Source: Streptomyces alboflavus (lineage in GTDB: Bacteria; Actinomycetota; Actinomycetes; Streptomycetales; Streptomycetaceae). From it: a stretch of 64,000 nucleotides of DNA. A model generated the notes under the pieces. That model saw only the letters and a list, made by a program, of their open reading frames with translations, had not been told where the DNA came from and searched no databases. Where the stretch lies: NCBI RefSeq assembly GCF_000716675.1, contig NZ_JNXT01000035.1:1-64000 (forward strand), written 5' to 3'. The position numbers and the translations under genes are program-made. Shown one piece after another: positions 1-8,487 of the stretch (position 1 is its first letter; each line of letters opens with the position of its first letter).

Positions 1-12
1 GGGTGGGAGAGA

Positions 13-40
13 GCCTGTCCGGCGCTTGAGGACGAGCGCG
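13..40. repeat. Streptomyces-type dispersed intergenic motif
   Basis: This stretch contains GTCCGGCGCTTGAGGACGAG, a sequence type I recognise as very common between Streptomyces genes. Bases 1-124 hold no convincing gene, only this motif and G-rich sequence before the end of modC. The assignment is from memory and was not checked by search. Confidence 0.4.
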
Positions 41-124
41 GAGCGCGATACGGGGGTGACCCCTTCGGGGCTGGGGGTGCCGGGCTGCTGGGCTGCAGGG
101 TGCGAGTTCGGGCGGGTGGGTGGG

Positions 125-1180
125 CTACAGGGGGACCACGGAGACCTCTGTCGCCTTCACGCTCGTCCAGACGGCGGCCCCGTCCACCAGGGCGAGCTCA
201 GCCGCAGCGGCAGGCGTGATCTCGGCGACGAGGTCGGGGGCGTCCGGCGACGTGACGAGGACGCGGAGACGGCTGCCGGCCGTGGTGATCTCACGGACGG
301 TCCCGGCCCACACGTTGCGCGGGCTGCCCGCGGGCTTCTCCCGGTGCACGGACACCGCCTCGGGCGCGATGACGGCGAGCGCCCGCACCCCGGCGTCGAG
401 GGGATCGGCGACGACGAGCCGCCCGCCCCCGGCGAGGGCGAGCGTACCGTCGGAGGCCACCGCGCCAGGCCACGCGTTGCGCCCGAGCATCCGCGCCACC
501 CACGGCGACCGCGGATGCCGCGTGACCTCGGCGGGCGGCGCGTCCTGCACGGCCCGCCCGTCGTCGAGCACGAGGACCCGGTCGGCGAGGGACACGGCCT
601 CGACCGGGTCGTGCGTGACGATGAGGCAGACACCCCCGAAGCCGTCGAGGTGCCCCCGCAGGGTGTGCCGCACGTGCGCCCGCGTGGTCTGGTCGAGCGC
701 GGCGAGCGGCTCGTCGAGGAGCAGCAGCCGGGGCCGCGCGGCGAGGGCCCGGGCGAGGGCGACCCGCCCGGCCTGCCCACCGGACAGCTGCGCGGGCCTG
801 CGGTGCGCGAGGTGCCCGACGCCGAGCCGGTCGAGCCACGCCTGTGCGGCCCGCCGGGCCTCCGCGCGCGGTACACCCTGGGCCCGCAGCCCGTACGCCG
901 TGTTGCCGAGGGCGGTCAGATGCGGGAAGAGGGCGCCGTCCTGGGGCACCCAGGCGACCCCTCGCCGGTGCGGCGCGAGCGCGGTGACGTCGGCGTCGCC
1001 GAGGCGCAGGGCGGCGTGGGCGCGGGGCGTCAGGCCGAGGAGGGCGCGCAGGAGGGTGGTCTTGCCGGCGCCGTTGGGCCCGACGACGGCGATGGTGGTG
1101 CCGGGTTCGGCGTCGAGGACGAGCCGGGTGAACCCGGTGACGTCCGCGTGCAACGCCCAGCTCCCGCCGGACTCGGGCAC
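125..1180 (-). CDS. modC: Molybdate ABC transporter ATP-binding protein
   Basis: ATPase that powers molybdate import with ModB and ModA at the inner face of the membrane. From the chosen GTG the protein is about 351 aa. Walker A GPNGAGKTT lies near residues 34-42, followed by an LSGGQ signature, Walker B LLLLDEP and a switch His (VTHDP). The C-terminal about 60 residues look like the TOBE oxyanion-sensing domain usual in ModC. The start is uncertain: this frame stays open far upstream and there is no clear Shine-Dalgarno. GTG at 1180 gives the normal family length and overlaps the modB frame by about 150 bp. A frameshifted ModB-ModC fusion is a less likely alternative. Confidence 0.85.
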   Translation of the reverse strand: MPESGGSWALHADVTGFTRLVLDAEPGTTIAVVGPNGAGKTTLLRALLGLTPRAHAALRLGDADVTALAPHRRGVAWVPQDGALFPHLTALGNTAYGLRAQGVPRAEARRAAQAWLDRLGVGHLAHRRPAQLSGGQAGRVALARALAARPRLLLLDEPLAALDQTTRAHVRHTLRGHLDGFGGVCLIVTHDPVEAVSLADRVLVLDDGRAVQDAPPAEVTRHPRSPWVARMLGRNAWPGAVASDGTLALAGGGRLVVADPLDAGVRALAVIAPEAVSVHREKPAGSPRNVWAGTVREITTAGSRLRVLVTSPDAPDLVAEITPAAAAELALVDGAAVWTSVKATEVSVVPL

Positions 1181-2283
1181 CTTGGCGAGGCCATCGACGA
1201 CCGGACGGTCCCGCCCGGGATCGGCGCCCTGCCCCCGGAGGGCATCGGCACGCGCCCCGCCCACGCCACCGGCACCCGGCTCCCGTACAACATCGCCACC
1301 CGCCCCGCGCAACGCATCGACACCCGCCCCACGCACGCCACCGGCGCCCGCCCCCCTCGCCGCACCGGCAAGCGACCCTCGTACGGCATCAGCATCGGCA
1401 CCGGCCTCTGCCCCGCCCAGAGCCCCCTCGACACCCCCGTCGTCCACACCGCCCCCGGCGGACCTCCGCCCCCGGTCCACCGCCCCCGCAACGCGACCAG
1501 CACCGCCATCGCGATGGCGAGCAGCAGCAGCGACACCGAGGTGGCCGCCTCCGGCGAGTCCTGGAGCAGCAGGTACACTTGGAGCGGGAGCGTCTGCGTC
1601 GTCCCGGGCAGGTTCCCCGCGAACGTGATCGTCGCGCCGAACTCGCCCAGCGCCCGCGCCCAGGTGAGCGCGGCCCCGGCGGCGAGTCCGGGCGCGACCA
1701 TGGGCAGCGTGACGGTGCGGAACACCCGCGCCGGGGACGCGCCGAGGGACGCGGCCGTCTCCTCGTAGCTGGGCCGCAGCCCGGCGATCGCGCCTTCCAG
1801 GCTGATGACGAGGAACGGCATGGAGACGAACGTCGCCGCGACGACGGCACCGGAGGTGTGGAAGGGCAGGACGACGCCGAAGGTGTCCTCCTGCCAGGGC
1901 CCGAGCAGCCCGCGCCGCCCGAAGCCGAGCAGGAGTGCGACCCCGCCGACGGTCGGCGGCAGCACCATCGGCAGCAGGACGAGGGACCGGACGAGCGCCT
2001 TCCCGGGGAACGGGACCCGCGCGAGCAGCCAGGCCAGCGGCACGCCGAGCAGCAGGGAGAGCCCGAGCGTCCAGAAGGAGACGACGAGCGACAGCTTGAG
2101 CGCCTCGGTCACCCCGGGGCTGCTCAGGTGGTCGCCGAGCTGCCCCCACTCCGTACGGGCCAGGACCCCCACGAGGGGCATCAGCAGGAACGCGACGGCG
2201 AGCAGCGCCGGTACCGCGAGCACGAACGGCGCGCGGACACGGCCCCCGCCCGGCCGCGGCGGTCGGCTGCGGAAGCGGTTCAT
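1030..2283 (-). CDS. modB: Molybdate ABC transporter permease
   Basis: Inner-membrane channel subunit for molybdate import. The first about 270 residues carry the expected hydrophobic segments and the permease EAA-type loop (SYEETAASLGASPARVF, then GEFGATITFAGN). The frame then continues for about 145 residues of low-complexity sequence, including 8-residue repeats of the GRVPM type, and ends inside modC. ModB proteins are usually 220-280 aa, so this tail is abnormal. It may be a real extension, or an open frame kept by high GC after an earlier functional end. It sits 47 bp downstream of modA. Confidence 0.8.
   Translation of the reverse strand: MNRFRSRPPRPGGGRVRAPFVLAVPALLAVAFLLMPLVGVLARTEWGQLGDHLSSPGVTEALKLSLVVSFWTLGLSLLLGVPLAWLLARVPFPGKALVRSLVLLPMVLPPTVGGVALLLGFGRRGLLGPWQEDTFGVVLPFHTSGAVVAATFVSMPFLVISLEGAIAGLRPSYEETAASLGASPARVFRTVTLPMVAPGLAAGAALTWARALGEFGATITFAGNLPGTTQTLPLQVYLLLQDSPEAATSVSLLLLAIAMAVLVALRGRWTGGGGPPGAVWTTGVSRGLWAGQRPVPMLMPYEGRLPVRRGGRAPVACVGRVSMRCAGRVAMLYGSRVPVAWAGRVPMPSGGRAPIPGGTVRSSMASPRCPSPAGAGRCTRTSPGSPGSSSTPNPAPPSPSSGPTAPARPPSCAPSSA
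1241..1384. repeat. Six tandem 24-bp units at the modB-modC junction
   Basis: Six imperfect units of exactly 24 bp run without spacers over 144 bp, with a shared core like CATCGNCACCCGCCCC on the plus strand. In the modB frame they encode 8-residue repeats. They lie where ModB should end and before ModC begins, so they may be an in-frame minisatellite lengthening the tail or linker. Confidence 0.8.
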
Positions 2284-2330
2284 CGGAGGGTCCTGACGTA
2301 CGGGGCGGATCTGGCGTTCAGGGGTTCACG

Positions 2331-3182
2331 TCACGGCTTCTGGAAGCCCGCGTCCCGAAGAATCTTCTGCGCCTCGGGCGTGCCGAGCCACTTCACGAAG
2401 GCGTCCGCGGCCTCCTTGTGGCCGGACTCCTTGAGCGTGGCGGCCGGGTAGGACGCCACCGCGTTCTGCGCGTCGGGGATGGTGACGGCGTCGACCTTGT
2501 CGGGGGCGGTCGCGGCGTCCGTCTTGTAGACGATGCCCGCGTCGGCCTCGCCCAGCTCGACCTTGCTGAGCACCCCGCGCACGCTCGTCTCCTGCGAGAC
2601 GGGCTCGACCTTGAGCTTCTGGGCGTCGAGCACCTGCTGGCTGTAGCGCCCGACGGGCACCTCGGGGGCGGCGAGGACGACCTTCAGACCGCTGTCGGTG
2701 AGGTCCTCGAGGCTTTTGATCTTCTTGGGGTTGCCGTCGCGGGTGGCGATGACGAGGCGGTTCTTGGCGATGATGTTCGGCGACCCGACGTCGGACTTCA
2801 GGCCGTCCATGGTCTTGGTGTCTGCGGTGACCAGGGCGTCGGCGGGCGAGCCCTGCTTGACCTGCGCGGCCAGCTCCTGCGAACCGGCGAAGGAGAAGGT
2901 GAGCTTCGTGCCCGGGTGCTGCTCCTCGTACGTCGTCTCGATGGTCTTGAACACGTCGGTGAGCGACGCGGCGGCGAGCACGGTCAGGTCGGCCTTGGGC
3001 ACGCCGCCGCCCTTGCCTCCCTTGCCGCCCTTGTCCTTCTTGCCGCCGCCGTCGTCGTCACCGCCGCAGGCGGCGAGCGGCAGGAGCAGCGCTGCGGCGG
3101 CCACCGCGGCGGCGGCGCGGCGCCTGCTCCGCGGGGAACGCACGGCGCGGGACAGGGGCGAGGCAGGGGAGACGGGGGGCAT
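2331..3182 (-). CDS. modA: Molybdate-binding lipoprotein
   Basis: Periplasm-side (extracellular, lipid-anchored) binding protein that delivers molybdate to ModBC. It has an Arg-rich start, a hydrophobic stretch and a lipobox LPLAACGG with Cys near residue 39, then a Gly/Lys/Asp linker. The mature part opens with [13 protein letters not shown] and has [12 protein letters not shown] and PADALVTAD, classic ModA ligand-binding segments. Length (283 aa) fits the family. GGAG lies about 9 nt before the ATG. It is second in the mod operon, 30 bp after the regulator. Confidence 0.9.
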   Translation of the reverse strand: MPPVSPASPLSRAVRSPRSRRRAAAAVAAAALLLPLAACGGDDDGGGKKDKGGKGGKGGGVPKADLTVLAAASLTDVFKTIETTYEEQHPGTKLTFSFAGSQELAAQVKQGSPADALVTADTKTMDGLKSDVGSPNIIAKNRLVIATRDGNPKKIKSLEDLTDSGLKVVLAAPEVPVGRYSQQVLDAQKLKVEPVSQETSVRGVLSKVELGEADAGIVYKTDAATAPDKVDAVTIPDAQNAVASYPAATLKESGHKEAADAFVKWLGTPEAQKILRDAGFQKP

Positions 3183-3212
3183 GAGCGGGACTCCTAGGGT
3201 GCGTTCGAGGGT

Positions 3213-3611
3213 TCAGACGCGGTCGATGTGCACGCTGGTGGACTTCACCCGGGCGGTGGCCTCCATGCCGACCTCCAGGCCGAGTTCCTCCACCGCCTCG
3301 CGGGTGAGCAGCGAGACCAGGCGGTGCGGGCCCGCCTGGATCTCGACCTGCGCGGCCACGTCGCCGAGCTTCACGGCCGTGACGATGCCGGGGAAGGCGT
3401 TGCGCGCGGACGTGTACGTGTCCTCGCCCTCGGTGGCGCCGCCCGCCTGGGCCAGCTCCACGGAGAACGCCGCCAGGTCGCGGCCGTCGATGACGCGGCG
3501 CCCGGCGTCGTCCCGCCGGGTGGCGACCCGCCCGGCGTCCGCCCAGCGGCGGGCGGTGTCGGGGCTGACGCCGAGGAGCCGGGCGGCCTGACCGATGGTG
3601 TAGGACTGCAT
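3213..3611 (-). CDS. MerR-type HTH plus TOBE molybdate-sensing regulator
   Basis: Probable molybdate-responsive DNA-binding protein. The N-terminus (YTIGQAARLLGVSPDTARRW) is an excisionase/MerR-like helix-turn-helix. The C-terminal about 65 residues (NAFPGIVTAVKLGDVAAQVEIQ... then ARVKSTSVHI) form a TOBE/Mop domain of the kind that binds molybdate. It heads the mod operon, which suggests autoregulation of uptake. ATG 3611 is chosen; a GTG at 3620 in the same frame is possible. Whether it activates or represses cannot be told from sequence. Confidence 0.8.
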   Translation of the reverse strand: MQSYTIGQAARLLGVSPDTARRWADAGRVATRRDDAGRRVIDGRDLAAFSVELAQAGGATEGEDTYTSARNAFPGIVTAVKLGDVAAQVEIQAGPHRLVSLLTREAVEELGLEVGMEATARVKSTSVHIDRV

Positions 3612-3791
3612 GTGCAGCACGATAAGCCCGTTTGCCTGGCAGTTGTAAAAGTTCGGGCGAACCTACATCGCAGATGCGAGGTGCCGTTCCACCTGCTGGA
3701 CGATGCGCCAAGGCGGCCGGGAAGCGCGGTCCGGCGAGTCCGGTCCAGTGAGTCCGTCACCGCGCCTCCCCGTCCCGCCCGGGGCGGCCCG
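3612..3791. promoter_or_regulatory. Upstream region of the mod operon
   Basis: This 180-bp gap lies between the mod regulator start and the dioxygenase stop. It contains a perfect short dyad GTTCG-GG-CGAAC at 3651-3662 about 40 bp upstream of the regulator, a possible operator. The AT-richer stretch at 3620-3650 is a plausible promoter. No RNA element was recognised. Confidence 0.35.
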
Positions 3792-4655
3792 CTAGCGCGC
3801 CTCCGTGCTCCGTACCGTCAGGATCCGCACCGTCCGCTCCCCCGTGTGCCCGTCCCGCCCGTGCCAGCAGCGGTAGTTGTCGAGTACGAGGATGTCGCCC
3901 GCGCCGAGCCAAAAGCGCGGCAGCGCGTCCTCCAGGCCGTGCACGGCCCGGGTGAAGCGGTCCAGCATCGCCGTGATGTGCTCGGCCTGCGGATCGCGGT
4001 GCAGGGGAACCGCGCCGTCGGTGCGCCGCACGATCCGGCGCCCGGTGCGCGTCCACTCCACGTGCCGTCCGACGTGCGGCGTCGCGGGCAGCCCGCGCAG
4101 GCCCGCCCACGCCCCGTACAGGTCCACGTCGCATCCCGTCAGGAAGTCCGCGAGCTCGGGGTCGGCCGCCGCGAGCCCGTCCACGAACCGGCCCGCGTCC
4201 ACCGCGAAGGAGTGCCCGCCGGACGGCGCCGGGCGCTCGCAGCGCACGAAGACGTGGTCCTCGTCGGGGTGGCGGCGCCTGCCGGGGACGCCGCCCACGT
4301 CCACCCGCACGTCGAAGCTGTCCGCGTGCAGGTGGACGGGGCCGCCGTCCCGCGAGGTCCGCAGCCGCTGCGGGTACAGCTCGCGCAGCCGGGCGCCGAG
4401 CACCCGCGCGGCGGCGAGGGTGAGGGGGTCGGCGCCGCCCGCCTCGTACGCGGACAGCACGACGGCGCCGTGCTCGGTGAGCAGCGCGGGGGCGTCGTCG
4501 ACGCGCTCGGGCGGGACGCGGGGCGGCACGATGCCGGGGCCGGGGCCGGGGTCGGGCACGGCGTCCGGCAGGCACCCGTCGGCCGACGGGTGGCCCCCGT
4601 CCGGCAGATGCCCTCCGTCCGACCGGCGAGCTCCGTCCAACCGGAGGTCACTCAT
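3792..4655 (-). CDS. TauD-like Fe(II)/2-oxoglutarate dioxygenase
   Basis: Predicted non-haem iron oxygenase that hydroxylates a small molecule, probably an intermediate or product of the adjacent metallophore-type cluster. The 2-His-1-Asp triad can be placed as H110-A-D112 and H265 in CWHGRDGH, with R274 or R277 as the 2-oxoglutarate anchor. The first about 45 residues are low-complexity Gly/Pro/Asp. The start codon overlaps the MFS stop (ATGAGTGA), so this gene is translationally coupled to and follows the exporter. Substrate unknown. Confidence 0.7.
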   Translation of the reverse strand: MSDLRLDGARRSDGGHLPDGGHPSADGCLPDAVPDPGPGPGIVPPRVPPERVDDAPALLTEHGAVVLSAYEAGGADPLTLAAARVLGARLRELYPQRLRTSRDGGPVHLHADSFDVRVDVGGVPGRRRHPDEDHVFVRCERPAPSGGHSFAVDAGRFVDGLAAADPELADFLTGCDVDLYGAWAGLRGLPATPHVGRHVEWTRTGRRIVRRTDGAVPLHRDPQAEHITAMLDRFTRAVHGLEDALPRFWLGAGDILVLDNYRCWHGRDGHTGERTVRILTVRSTEAR

Positions 4656-6123
4656 CCCGTACGCCTCCCTCACTCCCCGCACGCCCCGCACGACCCTCGT
4701 GCTCCTCCCCCCGCTCCCGCCGCGCGAACCCCCGCGCGCTCGGCACCAGCGCCGCCGCCGCGGGCGCCGCGAAGCACAGCACCGCGCACACCGCGAGCAC
4801 GGGCCGGGGCCCGAACTGCTCGATGGCCGGGGCGATCAGGGCGAGCCCGGCCGGCGCGAGGCCGTAGGACAGCATGAAGTCGAGAGACGACACCCGGGCC
4901 AGCTTGTCGGGGGCCACCTCGCGCTGCGTCGCCGTGAACCAGGGCACGTTGAACAGCTCGATGCCGATGCCCGCCACCGCGTACGCGGCCACGACGACCA
5001 CCCAGTGCACGGGAAGCAGCAGGCTCAGCGGCGCGAAGCCGTACAGGCCGAGGCCCGCGAGCGCGGCCCAGCCCTGTGCGCGCGGGCGCCAGCGGGCGAC
5101 GACGACGGCCCCGCCGAGCGCGCCGAGGGTGTACGCGGTCATGGCGGCGGCGAGGACGAAGCCGGTGTCGTACTTGTCGCGGCTGACCAGCGGGAGCGCG
5201 ACGCCGGTCGCGGAGTAGCCGGTGCTGATGACGACGGTGAGCGCGCCGAGCCCGGCGAGGAACCAGGGGTGGCGCCGCGCCTCCCGCAGCCCCTCGGCGA
5301 ACTCCCCGAAGAACGAAGGCCGTCGGCGGGCACCGTCACGGTCCGCGCCGTCGTCGTCCACGCCGTCGGCGTCGGCGCCCTCGGCCGCGGCGGCCCCGGG
5401 CCGCCCCGCCCCCGGCCCCGGCATCAGCGCCGCCACCAGCCACAGCACCCCGATCCCGAGCAGCAGCGTCCAGGTGTCGAGGGCGACGGCGAGCAGCGCC
5501 GTCAGGGACGGTCCGGCGAGGGTGGTGGCCCGTACCGACAGGGTCATCGCGGCGTTCGCGGCCTGGCGGCGGTCCTCGTCGACGACTTCGGCGGTGAGCG
5601 CCTGGAAGGCGGGGCGGCAGGCACCCTGGCCCGCGCCCGCGACCACGGCGGCGGCGAGCATCAGCGGGAGCGACCGCCCGAGGCCCAGGGCGAGGAGCGG
5701 GGTCGCGGCCGCGGCGGCGAGGCCCGCCCAGAGGACGACGCCGCGCCGCGAGTACCGGTCGGCGAGGACACCGCCGACGGCGACGGCCACGAGGAAGCCC
5801 GCGGTACGGGCGGCAAGGAGCAGGCCGAGCGTCGCCGCGCCGATGGTCCGGTCGAGGACGGCGAGCCCGAGCACGAAGGGCAGCGCCCAGGTCGCGAGCC
5901 CGGACGCGGTGGTCCCGCACCAGAGCCGCAGGAACGCCAGGTCCCGCAGCACACCCGGCCCCCGGCCGGTCCCCCCGGCCTCGCCTGCGCTCGTGGCCTC
6001 GTCGGCACTCTTGGCCTTCGCGGCCCCGTCCACCCCCTCGGCCGCCTCGGCCTCCTCGGCCCCGCCGGCCCCGTCGGCCCCGTCGGCCTCCGTCCGTATC
6101 GGCGTAGTCGCCACGTCACGCAC
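4648..6123 (-). CDS. MFS transporter, probable small-molecule exporter
   Basis: Twelve-helix major facilitator protein, about 491 aa. GTG at 6123 is preferred because AGGAG sits five bases upstream; an ATG 33 bp further up lacks this. The first about 45 residues are Ala/Glu/Asp/Gly repeats, then hydrophobic helices begin (FLRLWCGTTASGLATWALPFVLG). The loop ADRYSRRGVVLWAG matches the MFS motif A region. It resembles siderophore-efflux type MFS proteins of Streptomyces. It is transcribed divergently from the ABC importer, with the Zur/Fur-like box between them, and is coupled to the dioxygenase. Export of a metallophore is inferred. Confidence 0.75.
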   Translation of the reverse strand: MRDVATTPIRTEADGADGAGGAEEAEAAEGVDGAAKAKSADEATSAGEAGGTGRGPGVLRDLAFLRLWCGTTASGLATWALPFVLGLAVLDRTIGAATLGLLLAARTAGFLVAVAVGGVLADRYSRRGVVLWAGLAAAAATPLLALGLGRSLPLMLAAAVVAGAGQGACRPAFQALTAEVVDEDRRQAANAAMTLSVRATTLAGPSLTALLAVALDTWTLLLGIGVLWLVAALMPGPGAGRPGAAAAEGADADGVDDDGADRDGARRRPSFFGEFAEGLREARRHPWFLAGLGALTVVISTGYSATGVALPLVSRDKYDTGFVLAAAMTAYTLGALGGAVVVARWRPRAQGWAALAGLGLYGFAPLSLLLPVHWVVVVAAYAVAGIGIELFNVPWFTATQREVAPDKLARVSSLDFMLSYGLAPAGLALIAPAIEQFGPRPVLAVCAVLCFAAPAAAALVPSARGFARRERGEEHEGRAGRAGSEGGVRDE

Positions 6124-6293
6124 TCCCTCTCCTGATCGTCCGCACGGGCAGCCCATGGCCCTCGTACGGATCTCGTACGGATCTCGAAATCGTTATGCGG
6201 TCCGGCACCGGCACCCAACTGACCTGCGAAAAGCGGCAGTTGAGGCGGACCGATGGCGCGCCGCCGACCGGCGGAGGCCACCCCGGGACCCAT

Positions 6294-6314
6294 TAATGAA
6301 AATGATTGCCATTA
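6294..6314. promoter_or_regulatory. Zur/Fur-family operator-like palindrome
   Basis: AATGAAAATGATTGCCATT (6295-6313) pairs symmetrically around 6304 at 7 of 9 positions, and flanking T6294/A6314 add another pair. The TGAAAATGATT core resembles actinobacterial Zur boxes and Fur boxes, and differs from the DmdR/IdeR iron box (TTAGGTTAGG type). It lies 40 bp before the binding-protein start and 170 bp before the MFS start. It could repress both directions when metal is plentiful. Confidence 0.65.
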
Positions 6315-6353
6315 CAGTACCCTTATCGCGTCCCACCCGAGACCGGAGGTCCC

Positions 6354-7382
6354 ATGCGCCACCGCCACCCCGCCCGCTTCGGCATAGCCGCCCTTACGCT
6401 CGCCCTCACGGCCGTCGGCTGTTCGTCCTCCGACGGCGGCGGCTCCGCGTCCGAGGACAGGGCGGGCGGCAAGGAGACGACCGTCACGAGCTGCGGCCGG
6501 AAGCTGAGCTTCGACGGGCCGCCCGAGCGCACCGTCGCCCTCGACCAGTCCTCCACGGAGGTCCTGCTCGAACTCGGCCTCCAGGACCGCATGGCCGGTA
6601 CGTCCAACCTGAAGACGAAGATCGCGCCCGAGTACAGGAAGGCGTACGACAAGGTCGACGTGCTCAGCCCGAAGATCCTGACCAGCGAGCAACTGCGCGC
6701 CGCGACCCCGGACTTCACCACCGGCGGCTTCACCGACTACTTCACCAAGGACCGCGTCGGCACCCGCGAGGAGCTCGCCGACCTCGGCCTGCCGTCGTTC
6801 GTGAGCGCCGTGGACTGCCCGAAGCAGAACGCCGCCAAGGGCACGAAGTCACCGTTCGAGCTGCTCTTCCAGGACTACCGGGACCTCGGCCGGATCTTCG
6901 GCGTCGAGAAGCGGGCCGCGAAGCTGGTCGAGAAGCAGCGCGCCACGCTCACCGCGGCGGCGCGGACCAAGGACCGGGTCAAGGGCGAGCCGACCGTGGT
7001 CTGGCTGTACTCCGTCTACGGCGACACCCCGTACGTCGCGGGCAAGAGCGCGATCCCCAGCGAGATGAGCAGGACCGTCGGCGCGAAGAACGCCTTCGAC
7101 GACATCGACGAGGACTGGCCCACCGTCACCTGGGAGCAGATCGCCGAGCGCGACCCTGACTTCATCGTGATCGGCGACCTCTCGGAACGCGGCAAGCCCG
7201 GCGACAGCGCGGCCGACAAGCTCAAGGCGATCCGCGCGAACCCGGTGACGGCGAAGCTCGACGCCGTCGAGAAGAAGCGGTTCATCGAGATCCCGGGCAC
7301 GGAGATGGACCCGTCGGTCCGCACGGTCGGCGCGCTGCCGCGCCTCACCGCCGGGATGAAGGACCTCGGGTATGCCCGCTAG
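6354..7382 (+). CDS. Metal-chelate (siderophore-type) binding lipoprotein
   Basis: FecB/FepB-class substrate-binding lipoprotein, 342 aa from the ATG that follows GGAGGT. Lipobox LTAVGC puts the lipidated Cys near residue 23, followed by a Ser/Gly linker. The body has the usual two-lobe pattern: PPERTVALDQSSTEVLLELG, then WEQIAERDPDFIVIGD, with a conserved C-terminal GALPRLTAGM. It captures a metal chelate and hands it to the permease encoded next. It is the first gene after the Zur/Fur-like box and overlaps the permease by 11 bp. The ligand (iron, zinc or another metal chelate) is not determined. Confidence 0.85.
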   Translation: MRHRHPARFGIAALTLALTAVGCSSSDGGGSASEDRAGGKETTVTSCGRKLSFDGPPERTVALDQSSTEVLLELGLQDRMAGTSNLKTKIAPEYRKAYDKVDVLSPKILTSEQLRAATPDFTTGGFTDYFTKDRVGTREELADLGLPSFVSAVDCPKQNAAKGTKSPFELLFQDYRDLGRIFGVEKRAAKLVEKQRATLTAAARTKDRVKGEPTVVWLYSVYGDTPYVAGKSAIPSEMSRTVGAKNAFDDIDEDWPTVTWEQIAERDPDFIVIGDLSERGKPGDSAADKLKAIRANPVTAKLDAVEKKRFIEIPGTEMDPSVRTVGALPRLTAGMKDLGYAR

Positions 7383-8487
7383 GCCGGGCGCCCCGGACCT
7401 GCTGCACCCCTCGGCCCGGGAGGCCGCGGCGCCCCCGGCCCCGGCGGCCCCCGCCCCCGGGCGGACGGCACGCCGGTCCGCGCCGTCCGCGTCGGCCCTC
7501 CACCTCCTCGCGGGACTCGCCCTCGCCGTCTCCCTCGTCGCGTCCGTCCGGATCGGCACCACCGACGTGTCGTACGCCGACGTGGTGCGCACCGCCGGGT
7601 TCCACCTGGGCCTGGACGTCGAGCCGTTGCCGCGCCTGGTGGACTCCCTGATCTGGGAGCTGCGGGTGCCGCGGGTGGTGATGGCGGCGCTGGTGGGCGC
7701 CTCGCTCGCGGTGTGCGGCGCGGCGCTCCAGGCGATCACGCGCAACGCGCTCGCCGACCCGTATCTGCTCGGCATCTCCTCGGGGGCGTCGACGGGCGCG
7801 GTCGCGGTGGTGGTGCTCGGGCTCGGGTCCGCCTCGCTCGGGGTGACCGGCGGCGCGTTCGTCGGCGCGATGGTGTCGTTCGGGCTGCTGATGCTGCTGC
7901 TCAGGAAGGGCGGCCTCGACTCGGTCCGGGTGGTCCTCACCGGTGTGGTCGTGTCGCAGCTCTTCACGGCGCTGACCTCGCTCGTCCTGATGGCGTCGGG
8001 CGACTCCGAGGCGATCCGGGCGATCACGCAGTGGCTGCTCGGCTCGATGGCCCCGGCGCGCTGGGACACCACGGCGGTGACGGCCGCGGTGACGGCGGTG
8101 GGCCTGCTCGTCCTGTGGCTCAACTCGGCCGCCCTGGACGGGTTCTCGTTCGGCACGGACACGGCGTCGTCGCTCGGCGTGGACGTCCGTACGACGCGCT
8201 GGGTGCTGCTGATCGTGACGTCGCTGATGACGGCGGTGGCGGTGGCGTCCGTGGGCGCCATCGGGTTCGTCGGCCTGATCGTGCCGCACGGCGTGCGGTT
8301 CCTGGTCGGGCCGCGGCACCGGACGCTGCTTCCGCTGTCGGCGCTCGTGGGCGCGGTGTTCCTGGTGTGGACGGACGCGCTCGCGCGGGTCGCGTTCGCG
8401 CCGCAGGAGGTGCCCGTCGGCGTGTTCACGGCGCTGCTCGGTGTGCCCCTCTTCCTGCTGGTCCTGCGCAAGCGGGGGGAGCTGTGA
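7372..8487 (+). CDS. FecCD-family ABC transporter permease
   Basis: Siderophore-type importer permease, 371 aa. After an Ala/Pro-rich 45-residue start come about ten hydrophobic helices. Family signatures are RVPRVVMAALVGASLAVCG, NALADPYLLGISSGAS and the coupling-helix region GAIGFVGLIVPHGVRFLVG. The start lies inside the binding-protein gene and the stop overlaps the ATPase start (GTGA), so the three importer genes are translated together. Confidence 0.9.
   Translation: MPARPGAPDLLHPSAREAAAPPAPAAPAPGRTARRSAPSASALHLLAGLALAVSLVASVRIGTTDVSYADVVRTAGFHLGLDVEPLPRLVDSLIWELRVPRVVMAALVGASLAVCGAALQAITRNALADPYLLGISSGASTGAVAVVVLGLGSASLGVTGGAFVGAMVSFGLLMLLLRKGGLDSVRVVLTGVVVSQLFTALTSLVLMASGDSEAIRAITQWLLGSMAPARWDTTAVTAAVTAVGLLVLWLNSAALDGFSFGTDTASSLGVDVRTTRWVLLIVTSLMTAVAVASVGAIGFVGLIVPHGVRFLVGPRHRTLLPLSALVGAVFLVWTDALARVAFAPQEVPVGVFTALLGVPLFLLVLRKRGEL

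Noticed and set aside
1241-1384. 24-bp repeats as a CRISPR array
   Set aside because: Units are directly adjacent with no spacers and encode 8-residue repeats, so it is a minisatellite.
26-1768. Long plus-strand open frame across the mod genes
   Set aside because: It is antisense to clear ModC and ModB motifs, has no domain, and long shadow frames are expected at this GC content.
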